In this document: positions 34,626-43,650 of the stretch, one piece after another | How the letters are laid out: each line of letters begins with the position of its first letter | Numbering within the stretch: position 1 is the first letter of the stretch | Assembly: GCF_003254585.1 (NCBI RefSeq) | Contig: NZ_QJGZ01000029.1 | Coordinates: 1 to 64,000, forward strand | Direction of reading: 5' to 3' | DNA from: Flavobacterium sharifuzzamanii | Lineage (GTDB): Bacteria; Bacteroidota; Bacteroidia; Flavobacteriales; Flavobacteriaceae | DNA: 64,000 nucleotides | The notes under the pieces: model-generated | Seen by the model: only the letters and a program-made list of their open reading frames with translations | Told to the model about the DNA's origin: nothing | Databases searched by the model: none | Made by a program: the position numbers and the translations under genes

Positions 34626-34705
34626 ATGAATGTGCCAATGAGAAAATTAGTTGATTAGATAATTTTCGCATTTCCCAATTATCTAATTGACACATTGACC
34701 AATTC
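34626..34705. repeat. Imperfect inverted repeat between the CBS gene and nadK
   Basis: AATGTGCCAATGAGAAAATTAG (34629 on) is mirrored by CTAATTGACACATTGACC (34683-34700), around a central ATTAGATAATTTTCGC...CCAATTATCT. It is a long imperfect hairpin of a different family from the octamers, with no coding content. Confidence 0.6.
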
Positions 34706-34721
34706 TTTAATTTAACAACGA

Positions 34722-35606
34722 ATGAAAATAGCCATTTACGGACAATATTATCAGAACAGTACTGAACCCATTATAAAAGACATTTTCAATTTCTTCAATG
34801 CCAACAATGTCGAAATGGTAATTGAAGAAAATTTCTTGAATATGCTTTATGAAAAACAGCTGGTAAAAAAAGAATACACAACTTTTTCTCCAAATACTGC
34901 TTTAGACAATAGTTTCGAAATGCTCATTAGCATTGGAGGTGACGGTACAATTTTAAGAGCTGCTGCTTTTGTTCGTAATTCTGGCGTTCCTTTATTGGGA
35001 ATCAATGCTGGAAGATTAGGCTTTTTAGCTAAAGTTCAGAAAGAAAACATTGATATTTTACTTCAATATGTTATCAGTCAAAATTATACAACTTCTGAAA
35101 GAACCTTATTAGGCTTAACTTGCGAGCCATACAACAAAGCTTTTGAAGAACTTAATTTTGCAATGAATGAGGTTACGGTAAGCAGAAAAGATACCACTTC
35201 GATGATTACTGTAGAAACCTATTTAAATAATGAATATCTAAATTCTTATTGGGCAGACGGTTTAATCATTTCAACACCAACCGGATCTACTGGATATTCT
35301 TTAAGCTGTGGCGGACCAATTTTAACACCAGATGTCAAAAGTTTAGTTATCACGCCAATTGCACCACATAATTTAACCGCCAGACCGCTTGTCATTCCAG
35401 ACGATACTGAAATTACTTTACGCGTATCAGGAAGAGAAGACCAGTACTTGGTTTCTTTAGACTCGAGAACCTCTTCAGTAAAAAATGAGTCTATTTTAAA
35501 AATTAAAAAAACAGATTACAAAATTAAAATGGTTGAAATACCAGGCGAAACTTTCTTGAAGACCTTAAGAAACAAACTGCTCTGGGGAGAAGATAAAAGA
35601 AATTAA
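34722..35606 (+). CDS. nadK: NAD kinase
   Basis: NadK phosphorylates NAD to NADP using ATP. The 294-residue protein shows the nucleotide motif GGDGT at 72-76 and NEVTVSRKDTTSMITVE. It also has the NAD-kinase signature DGLIISTPTGSTGYSLSCGGPI. The length is typical. It is followed by the DUF6089 operon after about 170 bp that contains a strong promoter, so nadK is probably a separate transcript. Confidence 0.96.
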   Translation: MKIAIYGQYYQNSTEPIIKDIFNFFNANNVEMVIEENFLNMLYEKQLVKKEYTTFSPNTALDNSFEMLISIGGDGTILRAAAFVRNSGVPLLGINAGRLGFLAKVQKENIDILLQYVISQNYTTSERTLLGLTCEPYNKAFEELNFAMNEVTVSRKDTTSMITVETYLNNEYLNSYWADGLIISTPTGSTGYSLSCGGPILTPDVKSLVITPIAPHNLTARPLVIPDDTEITLRVSGREDQYLVSLDSRTSSVKNESILKIKKTDYKIKMVEIPGETFLKTLRNKLLWGEDKRN

Positions 35607-35732
35607 ACTCTTTTCTGATTCTTCACTATACGATAATACCACATTTTCTCGTTCTGCATGTAGTGAATCATCATTAAATGTCTCAAAATCATAATGTAAA
35701 TTGAAAAAAAAGCACATTTAACTAAAGGAACT

Positions 35733-35761
35733 TTGATTCGTATCGATAATTATTATATTTG
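35733..35761 (+). promoter_or_regulatory. Promoter of the DUF6089-uppS-bamA-ompH operon
   Basis: TTG at 35733-35735, an 18-nt spacer and TATATTTG at 35754-35761, 19 nt before the DUF6089 start codon. This is a full match to the Bacteroidota consensus and probably drives all five envelope genes. Confidence 0.72.
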
Positions 35762-35779
35762 CACGCAATTTTGAATTAA

Positions 35780-36472
35780 ATGAAGAAAATTTTTAATTTA
35801 TTGTTATGTTTTTTCCCTCTTATTACACTAAATGCTCAGATAAACGAGATTGGTGTTTTTTTTGGCGGAAGTAACTTCGTAGGCGATGTTGGAAAAACAA
35901 CTTACATCTCCCCAGAAAAACCAGCTTTTGGTATTCTTTATAAATGGAATAGAAGTCCGAGGCACTCATGGAGATTTTCTTACACACAATCAAACATTAG
36001 TGGAAATGATTTAAAATCTGATGAGACCGGAAGAAATCAAAGAGGCTATCGTTTTGACAATGACATTAAAGAGCTTTCAGCTGGACTTGAATTCAATTTT
36101 TTCGATTTTAATCTACATGATTATCACACTAAAGTAAGCCCTTATGTTTTTACCGGTTTAAGCTACTTTGTTTTTGACAACTTATACAGATATACTACAA
36201 GCCCAAATGTAATATACACTCAAAAAAATCGCAGTTCAGTAGCAATACCTATTATATTAGGTGTAAAATCAAATATATCGCCACGCTTTATACTTGCTGC
36301 TGAAGTTGGAGCACGTTACACCTTTACAGACAATATTGACGGAAGCAATCCTAATACAACTAGTCCAAATATCTTAAAATTTGGAAATTTAAATAATAAT
36401 GACTGGTATGTTTTCTCAGGTCTTACTTTAACGTATACCTTTGGAAAAAAACCATGCTATTGCGCATACTAA
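35780..36472 (+). CDS. DUF6089 family outer-membrane beta-barrel protein
   Basis: This 230-residue protein has a signal peptide (LLCFFPLITLNAQ, 1-19). A porin-like beta-barrel follows (INEIGVFFGGSNFVGDVGK, then repeated aromatic strands) and ends GLTLTYTFGKKPCYCAY. DUF6089 genes are commonly found next to uppS and bamA in Flavobacteriia, which suggests a role in outer-membrane biogenesis; that is inference. It heads the operon and ends two bases before the uppS start codon. Confidence 0.88.
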   Translation: MKKIFNLLLCFFPLITLNAQINEIGVFFGGSNFVGDVGKTTYISPEKPAFGILYKWNRSPRHSWRFSYTQSNISGNDLKSDETGRNQRGYRFDNDIKELSAGLEFNFFDFNLHDYHTKVSPYVFTGLSYFVFDNLYRYTTSPNVIYTQKNRSSVAIPIILGVKSNISPRFILAAEVGARYTFTDNIDGSNPNTTSPNILKFGNLNNNDWYVFSGLTLTYTFGKKPCYCAY

Positions 36473-36474
36473 AA

Positions 36475-37215
36475 ATGAATTTAATAGAATCAATAGATCA
36501 CACAAACTTACCTAAACACCTTGCCATTATCATGGACGGCAACGGGCGCTGGGCAAAACAACAAGGCTTTTTACGCGCGTTTGGCCATGAAAATGGAACA
36601 AAATCTGTAAAAGAAATCATTAAAACCTCAGCCAAACTTGGAATTGAGTATTTAACCCTATATGCTTTTTCTACAGAAAATTGGAATCGACCAAAATTGG
36701 AGGTTCAGGCATTAATGAAAATATTGATCAATTCATTAAAAAAAGAACTTGTTACCCTTCAAGAAAACAATATCAGACTTAATGCAATTGGAAATCTTGA
36801 TAAATTACCAAAAACAGCCCAAAAAGAACTTTTGGATGTTATGGAAAAAACTAAAAATAATACTCGCTTAACCCTTACCCTAGCTTTAAGTTATGGCTCC
36901 AGAGAGGAACTGGTAAATGCTGTAAAAGCAATTAGTGATAAAGTTAAAAATAATATAATTTCAATAGACACTATTGACGATTCAATTATAAATGAGCATC
37001 TTTACACGCAAAATTTACCTGACGTAGATTTATTAATACGAACAAGTGGAGAACATAGAATAAGTAATTTTTTGCTATGGCAGATTGCCTATGCAGAATT
37101 ATATTTTACTAATGTCTTGTGGCCAGACTTTAAAGACCAAGATTTATATGAGGCTATTATTAGTTATCAAAAAAGAGAACGTAGATTTGGAAAAACCAGT
37201 GAACAAATTAAATAA
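36475..37215 (+). CDS. uppS: Isoprenyl transferase (undecaprenyl diphosphate synthase)
   Basis: UppS extends farnesyl diphosphate with isopentenyl units to make the lipid carrier for peptidoglycan and surface glycans. The chosen start, MNLIESIDHTNLPKHLAIIM, gives 246 residues; an earlier in-frame ATG at 36454 lies inside DUF6089 and is less likely. Catalytic Asp21 sits in IMDGNGRWAKQ. LALSYGSREELVNAV and LLIRTSGEHRISNFLLWQ are the cis-prenyltransferase signatures. The 3' end overlaps the probable bamA start. Confidence 0.95.
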   Translation: MNLIESIDHTNLPKHLAIIMDGNGRWAKQQGFLRAFGHENGTKSVKEIIKTSAKLGIEYLTLYAFSTENWNRPKLEVQALMKILINSLKKELVTLQENNIRLNAIGNLDKLPKTAQKELLDVMEKTKNNTRLTLTLALSYGSREELVNAVKAISDKVKNNIISIDTIDDSIINEHLYTQNLPDVDLLIRTSGEHRISNFLLWQIAYAELYFTNVLWPDFKDQDLYEAIISYQKRERRFGKTSEQIK

Positions 37216-39886
37216 TTTTTTAGTGTTGCAAAAAAAAATACAAATAGTCTTTACCCTTTTACTTTTGGGTAGTTTTTCTCAAATTAAAGCACAAGAAAGA
37301 GTTCCTTTTGATCAAGGGAAAAAATATATTCTAGCTAAAGTTTCTGTTGTTGGTAAAATAAGCTTCAATGAACAGACCGTTGTTACCTTTTCAGGACTTC
37401 AAAAAGGTCAGGAAATTACTGTACCTGGAGAAGAAATAAGCAGCGCAATTAAAAAATTAGGAAAACTGGGACTTTTTGATGAGATCGCTTTCTACGTTAA
37501 TAAGGTAGAGAATGACAGTATCTATTTAGACTTAGATATCGTTGAGCTTCCTAAATTAAATGAGGTTAAAATTGTTGGTGTTAAGAAAAGTAAAGTCGAA
37601 GCCCTAATTAAGGATAACAACTTGACAAAGAACAAAATTGTCAATGAAAACTTAATTACAACCACTAAAAATTACATCGAAAACAAATATAAAAAAGAAG
37701 GTTTTTATAATACAAAAGTTACTATTACAAACACTCCCGATACTATTAATGGGCATCAAGTTAATATGCTTATCAGAATAGACAAAGGAGACAAGGTAAA
37801 AATCAGCAGTATTGATTTCACAGGAAACAAGCAACTTACAGATACCCAGTTGCGTGCTGCAATGAAGGACACAAAACAGAAAAATTTCATTCGTGTATTT
37901 AAAGCTTCTAAATTTATTCCGGAGAAATACAAAACTGATTTAGAAAAAGTAATCGCAGCCTACAAAGAAAAAGGATATCGAGATGCTCGTATTATTTACG
38001 ATTCGGTACAATATAACAAGCAAAAAAATGCGCTTGCAATTAAAATTAATGTAGAAGAAGGAAATAAATACTACTTTGGAAATATTAAATTCTTAGGCAA
38101 CACAGTCTATTCAGATCAGTTATTAAGCCGTTATTTAGGAATCAAAAAAGGTGAAACTTACAACGGAGTTTTATTAGAAAAAAGAATTGCTGATAAGTCT
38201 AAACCAGACGCAGAAGATATCACCAACTTATACCAAAACAATGGTTATTTGTTCTCAAACATTAATGCTGTAGAGGTAAAAACAGTTAACGATACTATCG
38301 ATTTTGAAATTAGAGTAACTGAAGGTCCTATCGCTTATTTCAACAAAATCACTGTTGTTGGAAACGACAAAACAAACGACCATGTTATTTACCGTGAGTT
38401 AAGAACTAAACCAGGTGAAAAATATAGTAAAGAGCAATTAGTTAGAACAATTCGTGAGATTGGACAGTTAGGTTTCTTTGATCCTGAAGCAATCGATCCT
38501 AAATTTAAAAACGTAGATGCTGGAGCTGGAACAGTTGATATTGAATATCATGTAGTAGAAAAAGGATCTAGCCAGGTAGAGCTTCAAGGAGGTTATGGCG
38601 GTGGAGGTTTTATTGGTACATTAGGACTTTCATTTAATAACTTCTCAGCACGTAAATTGTTCGACAAAGAAGCTTATAAGCCTTTACCAATGGGAGATGG
38701 ACAAAAAGTAGCGCTTCGTTTGCAAGGAAGTACATATTTCCAAACCTATAGTTTATCTTTCTCAGAACCTTGGTTTGGAGGGAAAAAACCTGTACAATTT
38801 AGTTCATCTATTTCATACAGTAAGCAATTTCTTAACAATTACATCACCAGAACTGTTGATAAAAGCAAAAGTTTTAATATTTTTACAGTTCAAGTTGGTC
38901 TAGCAAAAAGACTAACGGTGCCAGATGACTACTTTGTACTATCACAATCTTTAAGTTATCAGCACTACGACTTGAACAATTATAACACTGGTTTGTTTAC
39001 TTTTGGTAATGGTGCATCAAGAAACTTAGCATATACTATTGGACTTTCAAGAAGTAATAAAGGGGTAAACCCAATATTCCCAACTTACGGTTCAGAATTT
39101 AGTATTACTGCAAAAGTTACACCTCCATATTCATTATTTAATGGCATTGATTATGGTGATTTGAAAAACCAAAAAGAATACAAAACACAATATACTGGTG
39201 AAAGCAGATCAGATGATTATGGTCAGCCTCTTAATAAAGGTGATTATTATAAAACTGATAGTTCAGGAAAAATTACAAGTGTAGGATCTGATTATGCAAG
39301 CGCCGATACAGATGTAGCAAAAGTCGATCAGAAAAAATACAACTGGTTAGAATATTATAAAGTTAAATTTAAAGGAGATTGGTATACTAAAGTTTATGGA
39401 AAACTAGTATTAAGAACTCTTACAGAATTTGGTTTCTTAGGAGCTTATAATCAAGAAAGAGGTGTAATTCCGTTTGAGCGTTTTTACTTAGGTGGTGATG
39501 GTATGGCAAACTACTCAATGGACGGTAGAGAGACAATTCAGTTGAGAGGTTATCCAAACAACTCTTTGACTCCTGTAAATGCAAATGGTGACGCAATTGG
39601 AGCTACGATTTACAACAAATTCTCTATGGAATTACGTTATCCAATTACATTAAAAGCGTCGGCTTCTATTTTTGCATTAACGTTCTTAGAAGCAGGTTCA
39701 TCATACCCAACGTTCAAAGATTATAACCCATTTGACTTAAACCGTTCTGCTGGTGCTGGTTTACGTGTATTCATGCCTGCATTTGGATTATTGGGTATTG
39801 ACTTTGGTTACGGATTTGACGCTCTTCCAGGACAAACAAAAGCTAATGGTTGGGAAACACACTTTATCATTGGACAACAATTTTAG
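37199..39886 (+). CDS. bamA: Outer membrane protein assembly factor BamA
   Basis: BamA is the core of the machine that folds and inserts beta-barrels into the outer membrane. From the GTG at 37199 it has 895 residues: a signal peptide ending near QIKAQ, POTRA repeats to about residue 470, and a 16-strand barrel ending in Phe (FIIGQQF). No ATG exists near the signal peptide in this frame. GTG at 37199 (17-nt overlap with uppS), GTG at 37223 or TTG at 37226 are the candidates. It is followed by two ompH/skp-like genes, its natural partners. Confidence 0.9.
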   Translation: MNKLNNFLVLQKKIQIVFTLLLLGSFSQIKAQERVPFDQGKKYILAKVSVVGKISFNEQTVVTFSGLQKGQEITVPGEEISSAIKKLGKLGLFDEIAFYVNKVENDSIYLDLDIVELPKLNEVKIVGVKKSKVEALIKDNNLTKNKIVNENLITTTKNYIENKYKKEGFYNTKVTITNTPDTINGHQVNMLIRIDKGDKVKISSIDFTGNKQLTDTQLRAAMKDTKQKNFIRVFKASKFIPEKYKTDLEKVIAAYKEKGYRDARIIYDSVQYNKQKNALAIKINVEEGNKYYFGNIKFLGNTVYSDQLLSRYLGIKKGETYNGVLLEKRIADKSKPDAEDITNLYQNNGYLFSNINAVEVKTVNDTIDFEIRVTEGPIAYFNKITVVGNDKTNDHVIYRELRTKPGEKYSKEQLVRTIREIGQLGFFDPEAIDPKFKNVDAGAGTVDIEYHVVEKGSSQVELQGGYGGGGFIGTLGLSFNNFSARKLFDKEAYKPLPMGDGQKVALRLQGSTYFQTYSLSFSEPWFGGKKPVQFSSSISYSKQFLNNYITRTVDKSKSFNIFTVQVGLAKRLTVPDDYFVLSQSLSYQHYDLNNYNTGLFTFGNGASRNLAYTIGLSRSNKGVNPIFPTYGSEFSITAKVTPPYSLFNGIDYGDLKNQKEYKTQYTGESRSDDYGQPLNKGDYYKTDSSGKITSVGSDYASADTDVAKVDQKKYNWLEYYKVKFKGDWYTKVYGKLVLRTLTEFGFLGAYNQERGVIPFERFYLGGDGMANYSMDGRETIQLRGYPNNSLTPVNANGDAIGATIYNKFSMELRYPITLKASASIFALTFLEAGSSYPTFKDYNPFDLNRSAGAGLRVFMPAFGLLGIDFGYGFDALPGQTKANGWETHFIIGQQF

Positions 39887-39928
39887 AGAAATAACGTTTG
39901 GTTAAAAATCATCAAATAAAGTTATGTT

Positions 39929-40966
39929 ATGAGAAAACAATTTTTATTTATATTTTTAGCCTTGATTGTAGCAAATACAAGTCAGGCGCAAGGAAAGACT
40001 ACTCGAATTGGCTACATCGACATGGAATATATTTTAGAAAATGTTTCCGATTATAAAGAAGCTAAATCGCAATTAGAGCAAAAAGCTCAAAAGTGGAAAC
40101 AAGAAGTTGAAGCCAAAAAATTAAATATAAATAATTTGAAAGAAAGCTTAAAAACAGAAAAAGCTTTACTTACAAAGGAATTAATAGAAGAAAGAGAAAC
40201 AGAAATTAAGTTTCTTGAACAAGAAATGATGGATTATCAACAGAAACAATTTGGTTCTGATGGAAATCTAATGAGACAGAAGGCAGCTTTAGCAAAACCT
40301 ATACAAGATCAGGTTTTTACTGCTGTACAAGATATAGCCGAAGCAAAAAATTATGATTTTGTTTTTGATAAATCATCAGATCTTACAATGCTTTTCAGCA
40401 ATAAAAGATTTGATATCAGCGATCAGGTTTTAAGAATCTTAAACCGTACTGAAAAACGTGAGCAGCTGACCAAAAAACAATTGAAAGAGCAAGAGGCTAA
40501 AGAGAGTATTGAAAATGCAATTGACGAGAATCCAGCAATGGCCGACCGCCAAAAAGCACTTGACGAAAAAAGAGCTGCCAGAGAGAAATTAATTCAGGAT
40601 AGAAAATTAGAGCAGGACGCTAAGAGAAAAGAATACGAGGATCGAAGAAAAGCTCTGCAAGAGGAAAGAGAAGCTAAAAAAACTGGCACGGTTTCTGGAA
40701 CAGCTCCTGCAACAGCCGCTCCTGCCGCAGCAACAGCGACAGATGCTGCTAAAACAAGTTCAACAGCTAAAACGGCAGCGCCAGCCACAGGAGCAACACC
40801 GACCACTGAGCAGCCGGCAATGACAAAAGCTGAAGAAAGACAATTACTTTACGAACAACGTAAAAAAGAATTGGAAGAAAGAAGAAAGAAAATTTTAGAA
40901 GAAAGAGAAGCGGCTAAAAAAGCAAAAGAAGCCGAAACACAAAAAGCAAATACGACCAATAATTAA
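39929..40966 (+). CDS. OmpH/Skp family chaperone with extended charged tail
   Basis: This 345-residue exported Skp-like protein has a signal peptide to about residue 20. The OmpH domain at about 22-175 (RIGYIDMEYILENVSDYKEAKSQLE) has long coiled-coil helices. A highly charged Lys/Glu/Arg-rich coiled coil follows (to about 250), then an Ala/Thr/Pro-rich linker and a final charged helix. Skp proteins escort outer-membrane proteins through the periplasm. The tail is far longer than in E. coli Skp (about 160 residues). Its position after bamA fits the function. Confidence 0.92.
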   Translation: MRKQFLFIFLALIVANTSQAQGKTTRIGYIDMEYILENVSDYKEAKSQLEQKAQKWKQEVEAKKLNINNLKESLKTEKALLTKELIEERETEIKFLEQEMMDYQQKQFGSDGNLMRQKAALAKPIQDQVFTAVQDIAEAKNYDFVFDKSSDLTMLFSNKRFDISDQVLRILNRTEKREQLTKKQLKEQEAKESIENAIDENPAMADRQKALDEKRAAREKLIQDRKLEQDAKRKEYEDRRKALQEEREAKKTGTVSGTAPATAAPAAATATDAAKTSSTAKTAAPATGATPTTEQPAMTKAEERQLLYEQRKKELEERRKKILEEREAAKKAKEAETQKANTTNN

Positions 40967-40980
40967 TTAATATTTTAAAA

Positions 40981-41484
40981 ATGATGAAACAAATCAAAAC
41001 TTTACTAATTGCTGCAATTCTTATTTTAGGAGCAAGTAACACAATGAACGCGCAAGCGAAGGTAGCTCATGTTGATGTAAGCGAGATCATGTCGAAAATG
41101 CCTGCTATGCTAGATGCTCAAAATCAACTGCAAAAATTAAGTGGTACATACGATGCTGAATACAAAAAAATGGTTGACGAATATCAAGTGAAAATTAAAA
41201 AGTATGAAGCTGAAGCGGCAACTGTAACAGATGCTGTAAATGGTGAGCGTTCTAAAGAAGTTCAAGATATGCAAAAGAGAATTGTTGATTACAGAGACAA
41301 TGCTCAAAAAGAATTACAACAAAAAGAAACTGATATCGTAAAACCATTAATGGAAAAAGTAAGAGCTTCTATCCAAAAAGTTGGAAAAGCTAAAGGTTTC
41401 CAATACGTTTTAGATGGTTCTACTTTATTATTAGCTGATGGTCCAAACATCACTGCTGACGTTAAAAAAGATTTAGGATTCTAA
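40981..41484 (+). CDS. OmpH/Skp family periplasmic chaperone
   Basis: This second Skp-like protein has the standard length of 167 residues. It has a signal peptide (ILGASNTMNAQA) and KVAHVDVSEIMSKMPAMLDAQNQLQ, then two long helices and a short C-terminal beta part (FQYVLDGSTLLLADGPNITADV). It starts 14 bp after the longer paralogue, so both are probably translated from the bam operon. The operon ends at the terminator that follows. Confidence 0.93.
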   Translation: MMKQIKTLLIAAILILGASNTMNAQAKVAHVDVSEIMSKMPAMLDAQNQLQKLSGTYDAEYKKMVDEYQVKIKKYEAEAATVTDAVNGERSKEVQDMQKRIVDYRDNAQKELQQKETDIVKPLMEKVRASIQKVGKAKGFQYVLDGSTLLLADGPNITADVKKDLGF

Positions 41485-41504
41485 GAAATTAAATCTCATA
41501 ATTC

Positions 41505-41540
41505 AAACTGCTCAATTTATATAATTTGAGCAGTTTTTTT
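41505..41540 (+). terminator. Terminator of the bamA-ompH operon
   Basis: An 11-bp stem, AAACTGCTCAA / TTGAGCAGTTT, around an AT-rich loop, followed by a T-run. Confidence 0.82.
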
Positions 41541-41621
41541 TTACAAAAAATTAAACCTAATTTTTGGTATTATTTCAAGATTTCACTTAACTTAGAATAT
41601 CGAATTTTTATTAAAAAATAG

Positions 41622-41629
41622 TAAATTTG
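41622..41629 (+). promoter_or_regulatory. -7 element of murI, adjacent to the start codon
   Basis: TAAATTTG ends only four bases before the murI ATG at 41634. Transcription would then start at or within a base or two of the start codon, giving a leaderless mRNA. No well-spaced TTG was found, so the call is moderate. Confidence 0.45.
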
Positions 41630-41633
41630 CTTT

Positions 41634-42410
41634 ATGATAAACAATAATCCTATAGGCGTTTTTGATTCTGGTATTGGCGGAACTTCCATCTGGAGCGCCA
41701 TTCATGAACTTCTTCCAAACGAAAAAACCATTTATCTTGCTGACAATAAAAATGCGCCTTATGGCCAAAGAAGCAAAGAAGAGATTGTTGCATTAAGCAA
41801 AAAAAACGTAGAGTTTTTACTAGAGAATAATTGCAAACTTATCGTTGTTGCTTGCAATACCGCTACGACAAATGCTATAGTCGAACTGCGTGCAGATTAT
41901 GATGTACCGTTTGTTGGAATTGAGCCCGCTATCAAACCAGCGGCAAATAATTCTAAAACTCAGGTTATCGGAATTCTTGCTACAAAAGGAACGCTTAACA
42001 GTGAGTTGTTTAACAAAACTGCTGAGATGTTTCATAATACTAAAATCATTGAGCAGGTTGGACACGGACTTGTACAACTAATTGAAGATGGCAATTTGTA
42101 CTCACCAGAAATGACACAATTGCTAGAGTCATATCTTCAGCCTATGATTGAAGCTAATATCGATTACTTAGTTTTAGGATGCAGCCACTACCCTTATCTA
42201 ATTCCTCAAATAAAAAAAATTCTCCCAGATCATATTAAAATAATAGATTCAGGAGAAGCTGTGGCACGCCAAACTAAAAATCTGCTCAAAGAAAAAGTTG
42301 GTTTTTCTGAAAGCACAGATACTGATCCTGTATTTTATGTCAATTCTAATCCTAAAGTTTTAGAATCAATTTTAGAGTATAAATATCCAGTAATCAAAAA
42401 AGACTTTTAG
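41634..42410 (+). CDS. murI: Glutamate racemase
   Basis: MurI makes D-glutamate for peptidoglycan. The 258-residue protein shows the catalytic Asp11 in VFDSGIGG, Cys74 in VVACNTATT, and Cys183 with His185 in LGCSHYPYL. VGIEPAIKPA lies between them. All catalytic residues are present. It follows the bam operon terminator and has its own -7 box right before the ATG. Confidence 0.96.
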   Translation: MINNNPIGVFDSGIGGTSIWSAIHELLPNEKTIYLADNKNAPYGQRSKEEIVALSKKNVEFLLENNCKLIVVACNTATTNAIVELRADYDVPFVGIEPAIKPAANNSKTQVIGILATKGTLNSELFNKTAEMFHNTKIIEQVGHGLVQLIEDGNLYSPEMTQLLESYLQPMIEANIDYLVLGCSHYPYLIPQIKKILPDHIKIIDSGEAVARQTKNLLKEKVGFSESTDTDPVFYVNSNPKVLESILEYKYPVIKKDF

Positions 42411-42414
42411 ATTA

Positions 42415-43650
42415 TTATTCAAACTTTCGCTTGACGAACCAAATTCCGTCCAATGATAGATTGATTGAGATTTTGTGGTAGTTTTCTTTTATTAGATCAT
42501 TTGCGATTCTGCCTTTCTGCCCGTAAGAATAGGAAATATTAAGTGACGAAAACGTGTTATCAATTGGAAGATTTAATCCAATAGAAATAGATGCACTATT
42601 TATGCGCTGTTTGTCAATTTCTAGATAACCATTATCAAAATTAATACCTGCTGCATACCCCACTCTATCCCAATATCTTCTAACATTCTTATTGGCACTA
42701 TAAGTTAATCCCAATGCAAAACGATCTTGATTTACAAATTTCCCATAAAGTTCAGATTGATTAGTGTTTCCCCAGAAGCTTTTTTCGTAATCTAAAGTCA
42801 CATTCAGATTATTTTTAAATCGCTTGCTGGCACCAAAACCAATTTCTAAAGGCATATAATAATCGTCGGTATCTGAAGCCTTATCGGTTTCTATAGAAGA
42901 TTCTACCTCATCTGCAATACTTGTTACAGATTGCACTTTGGAAGCATTTATTCTTGTTGGAACTTTGAATGTCGTTCCTATTGTAAATGTAGAATCAATT
43001 TTAAATTGAGCTCCTAATGTTGCACGAACGCCTCTATAATCTGTTTGCTTATGAATGGTAGTAATAGCATTCGAAATTAAAAAAGCACGGTCGTCCACCG
43101 TATTTCCAAAAAGTACTGTTCCTGTTGCTCCTACTGTCAATTTTTTTCCAAATCGATACCCATAAGAAAAATCTAAATTATTTAAACCTCCCGAGCCTTG
43201 TGCTGTAACATAATAATATTCCTGACTGTCTGCGATTGGAAGTTTTAAATTAGAAATTTTAAACACTGAACTAGAATATGGACGAAGTGCTAAACTAAAA
43301 CCAGAATTTTTAGTAACAGGAAAAGCAAAAGCCAAATGAGAAAACTGAAAATTATTTCGCTTCTCTGTGCGATTACTACTCTGATAAGTTGTTGCAATAG
43401 CTTTCCCTCCGATATCAAAAAGAAAATGATTCTGATACATGAATCCTAAAGAAGCTGGGTTTAAATTATTGATAAAAGTATCTGAAGGCAAAGCTATTCC
43501 TGAACCGCCAATTGAAGACAGATAACCAAAATCTGAATCATACAAACTTCCTACGCCATAAAGTGAATATGGAGAACTTGAAATACTTTGGGAAAATGAA
43601 GTCAGCGACATTAAAAGGAAGCAGCTCCAAAGAACAATTTTATTTTTCAT
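42415..43650 (-). CDS. Predicted outer-membrane beta-barrel protein
   Basis: This 411-residue protein has a signal peptide (MSLTSFSQ). Its FadL/PorV-like opening (SSSPYSLYGVGSLYDS, LPSDTFINNLNPASLGF) is typical of porin-like proteins of Bacteroidota. Many amphipathic strands follow, ending GIWFVKRKFE. Its start codon directly follows the stop of the upstream DUF4270 gene with no gap (TAAATG). The two are probably co-translated. Function unknown. Confidence 0.82.
   Translation of the reverse strand: MKNKIVLWSCFLLMSLTSFSQSISSSPYSLYGVGSLYDSDFGYLSSIGGSGIALPSDTFINNLNPASLGFMYQNHFLFDIGGKAIATTYQSSNRTEKRNNFQFSHLAFAFPVTKNSGFSLALRPYSSSVFKISNLKLPIADSQEYYYVTAQGSGGLNNLDFSYGYRFGKKLTVGATGTVLFGNTVDDRAFLISNAITTIHKQTDYRGVRATLGAQFKIDSTFTIGTTFKVPTRINASKVQSVTSIADEVESSIETDKASDTDDYYMPLEIGFGASKRFKNNLNVTLDYEKSFWGNTNQSELYGKFVNQDRFALGLTYSANKNVRRYWDRVGYAAGINFDNGYLEIDKQRINSASISIGLNLPIDNTFSSLNISYSYGQKGRIANDLIKENYHKISINLSLDGIWFVKRKFE

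Noticed and set aside
37085..37198. Extended N-terminus of BamA from an ATG inside uppS
   Set aside because: This portion overlaps uppS in another frame by over 110 nt and precedes the signal peptide.
40594..40806. Minus-strand ORF opposite the Ala/Thr-rich tail of the OmpH protein
   Set aside because: It is a shadow of low-complexity codons, not a gene.
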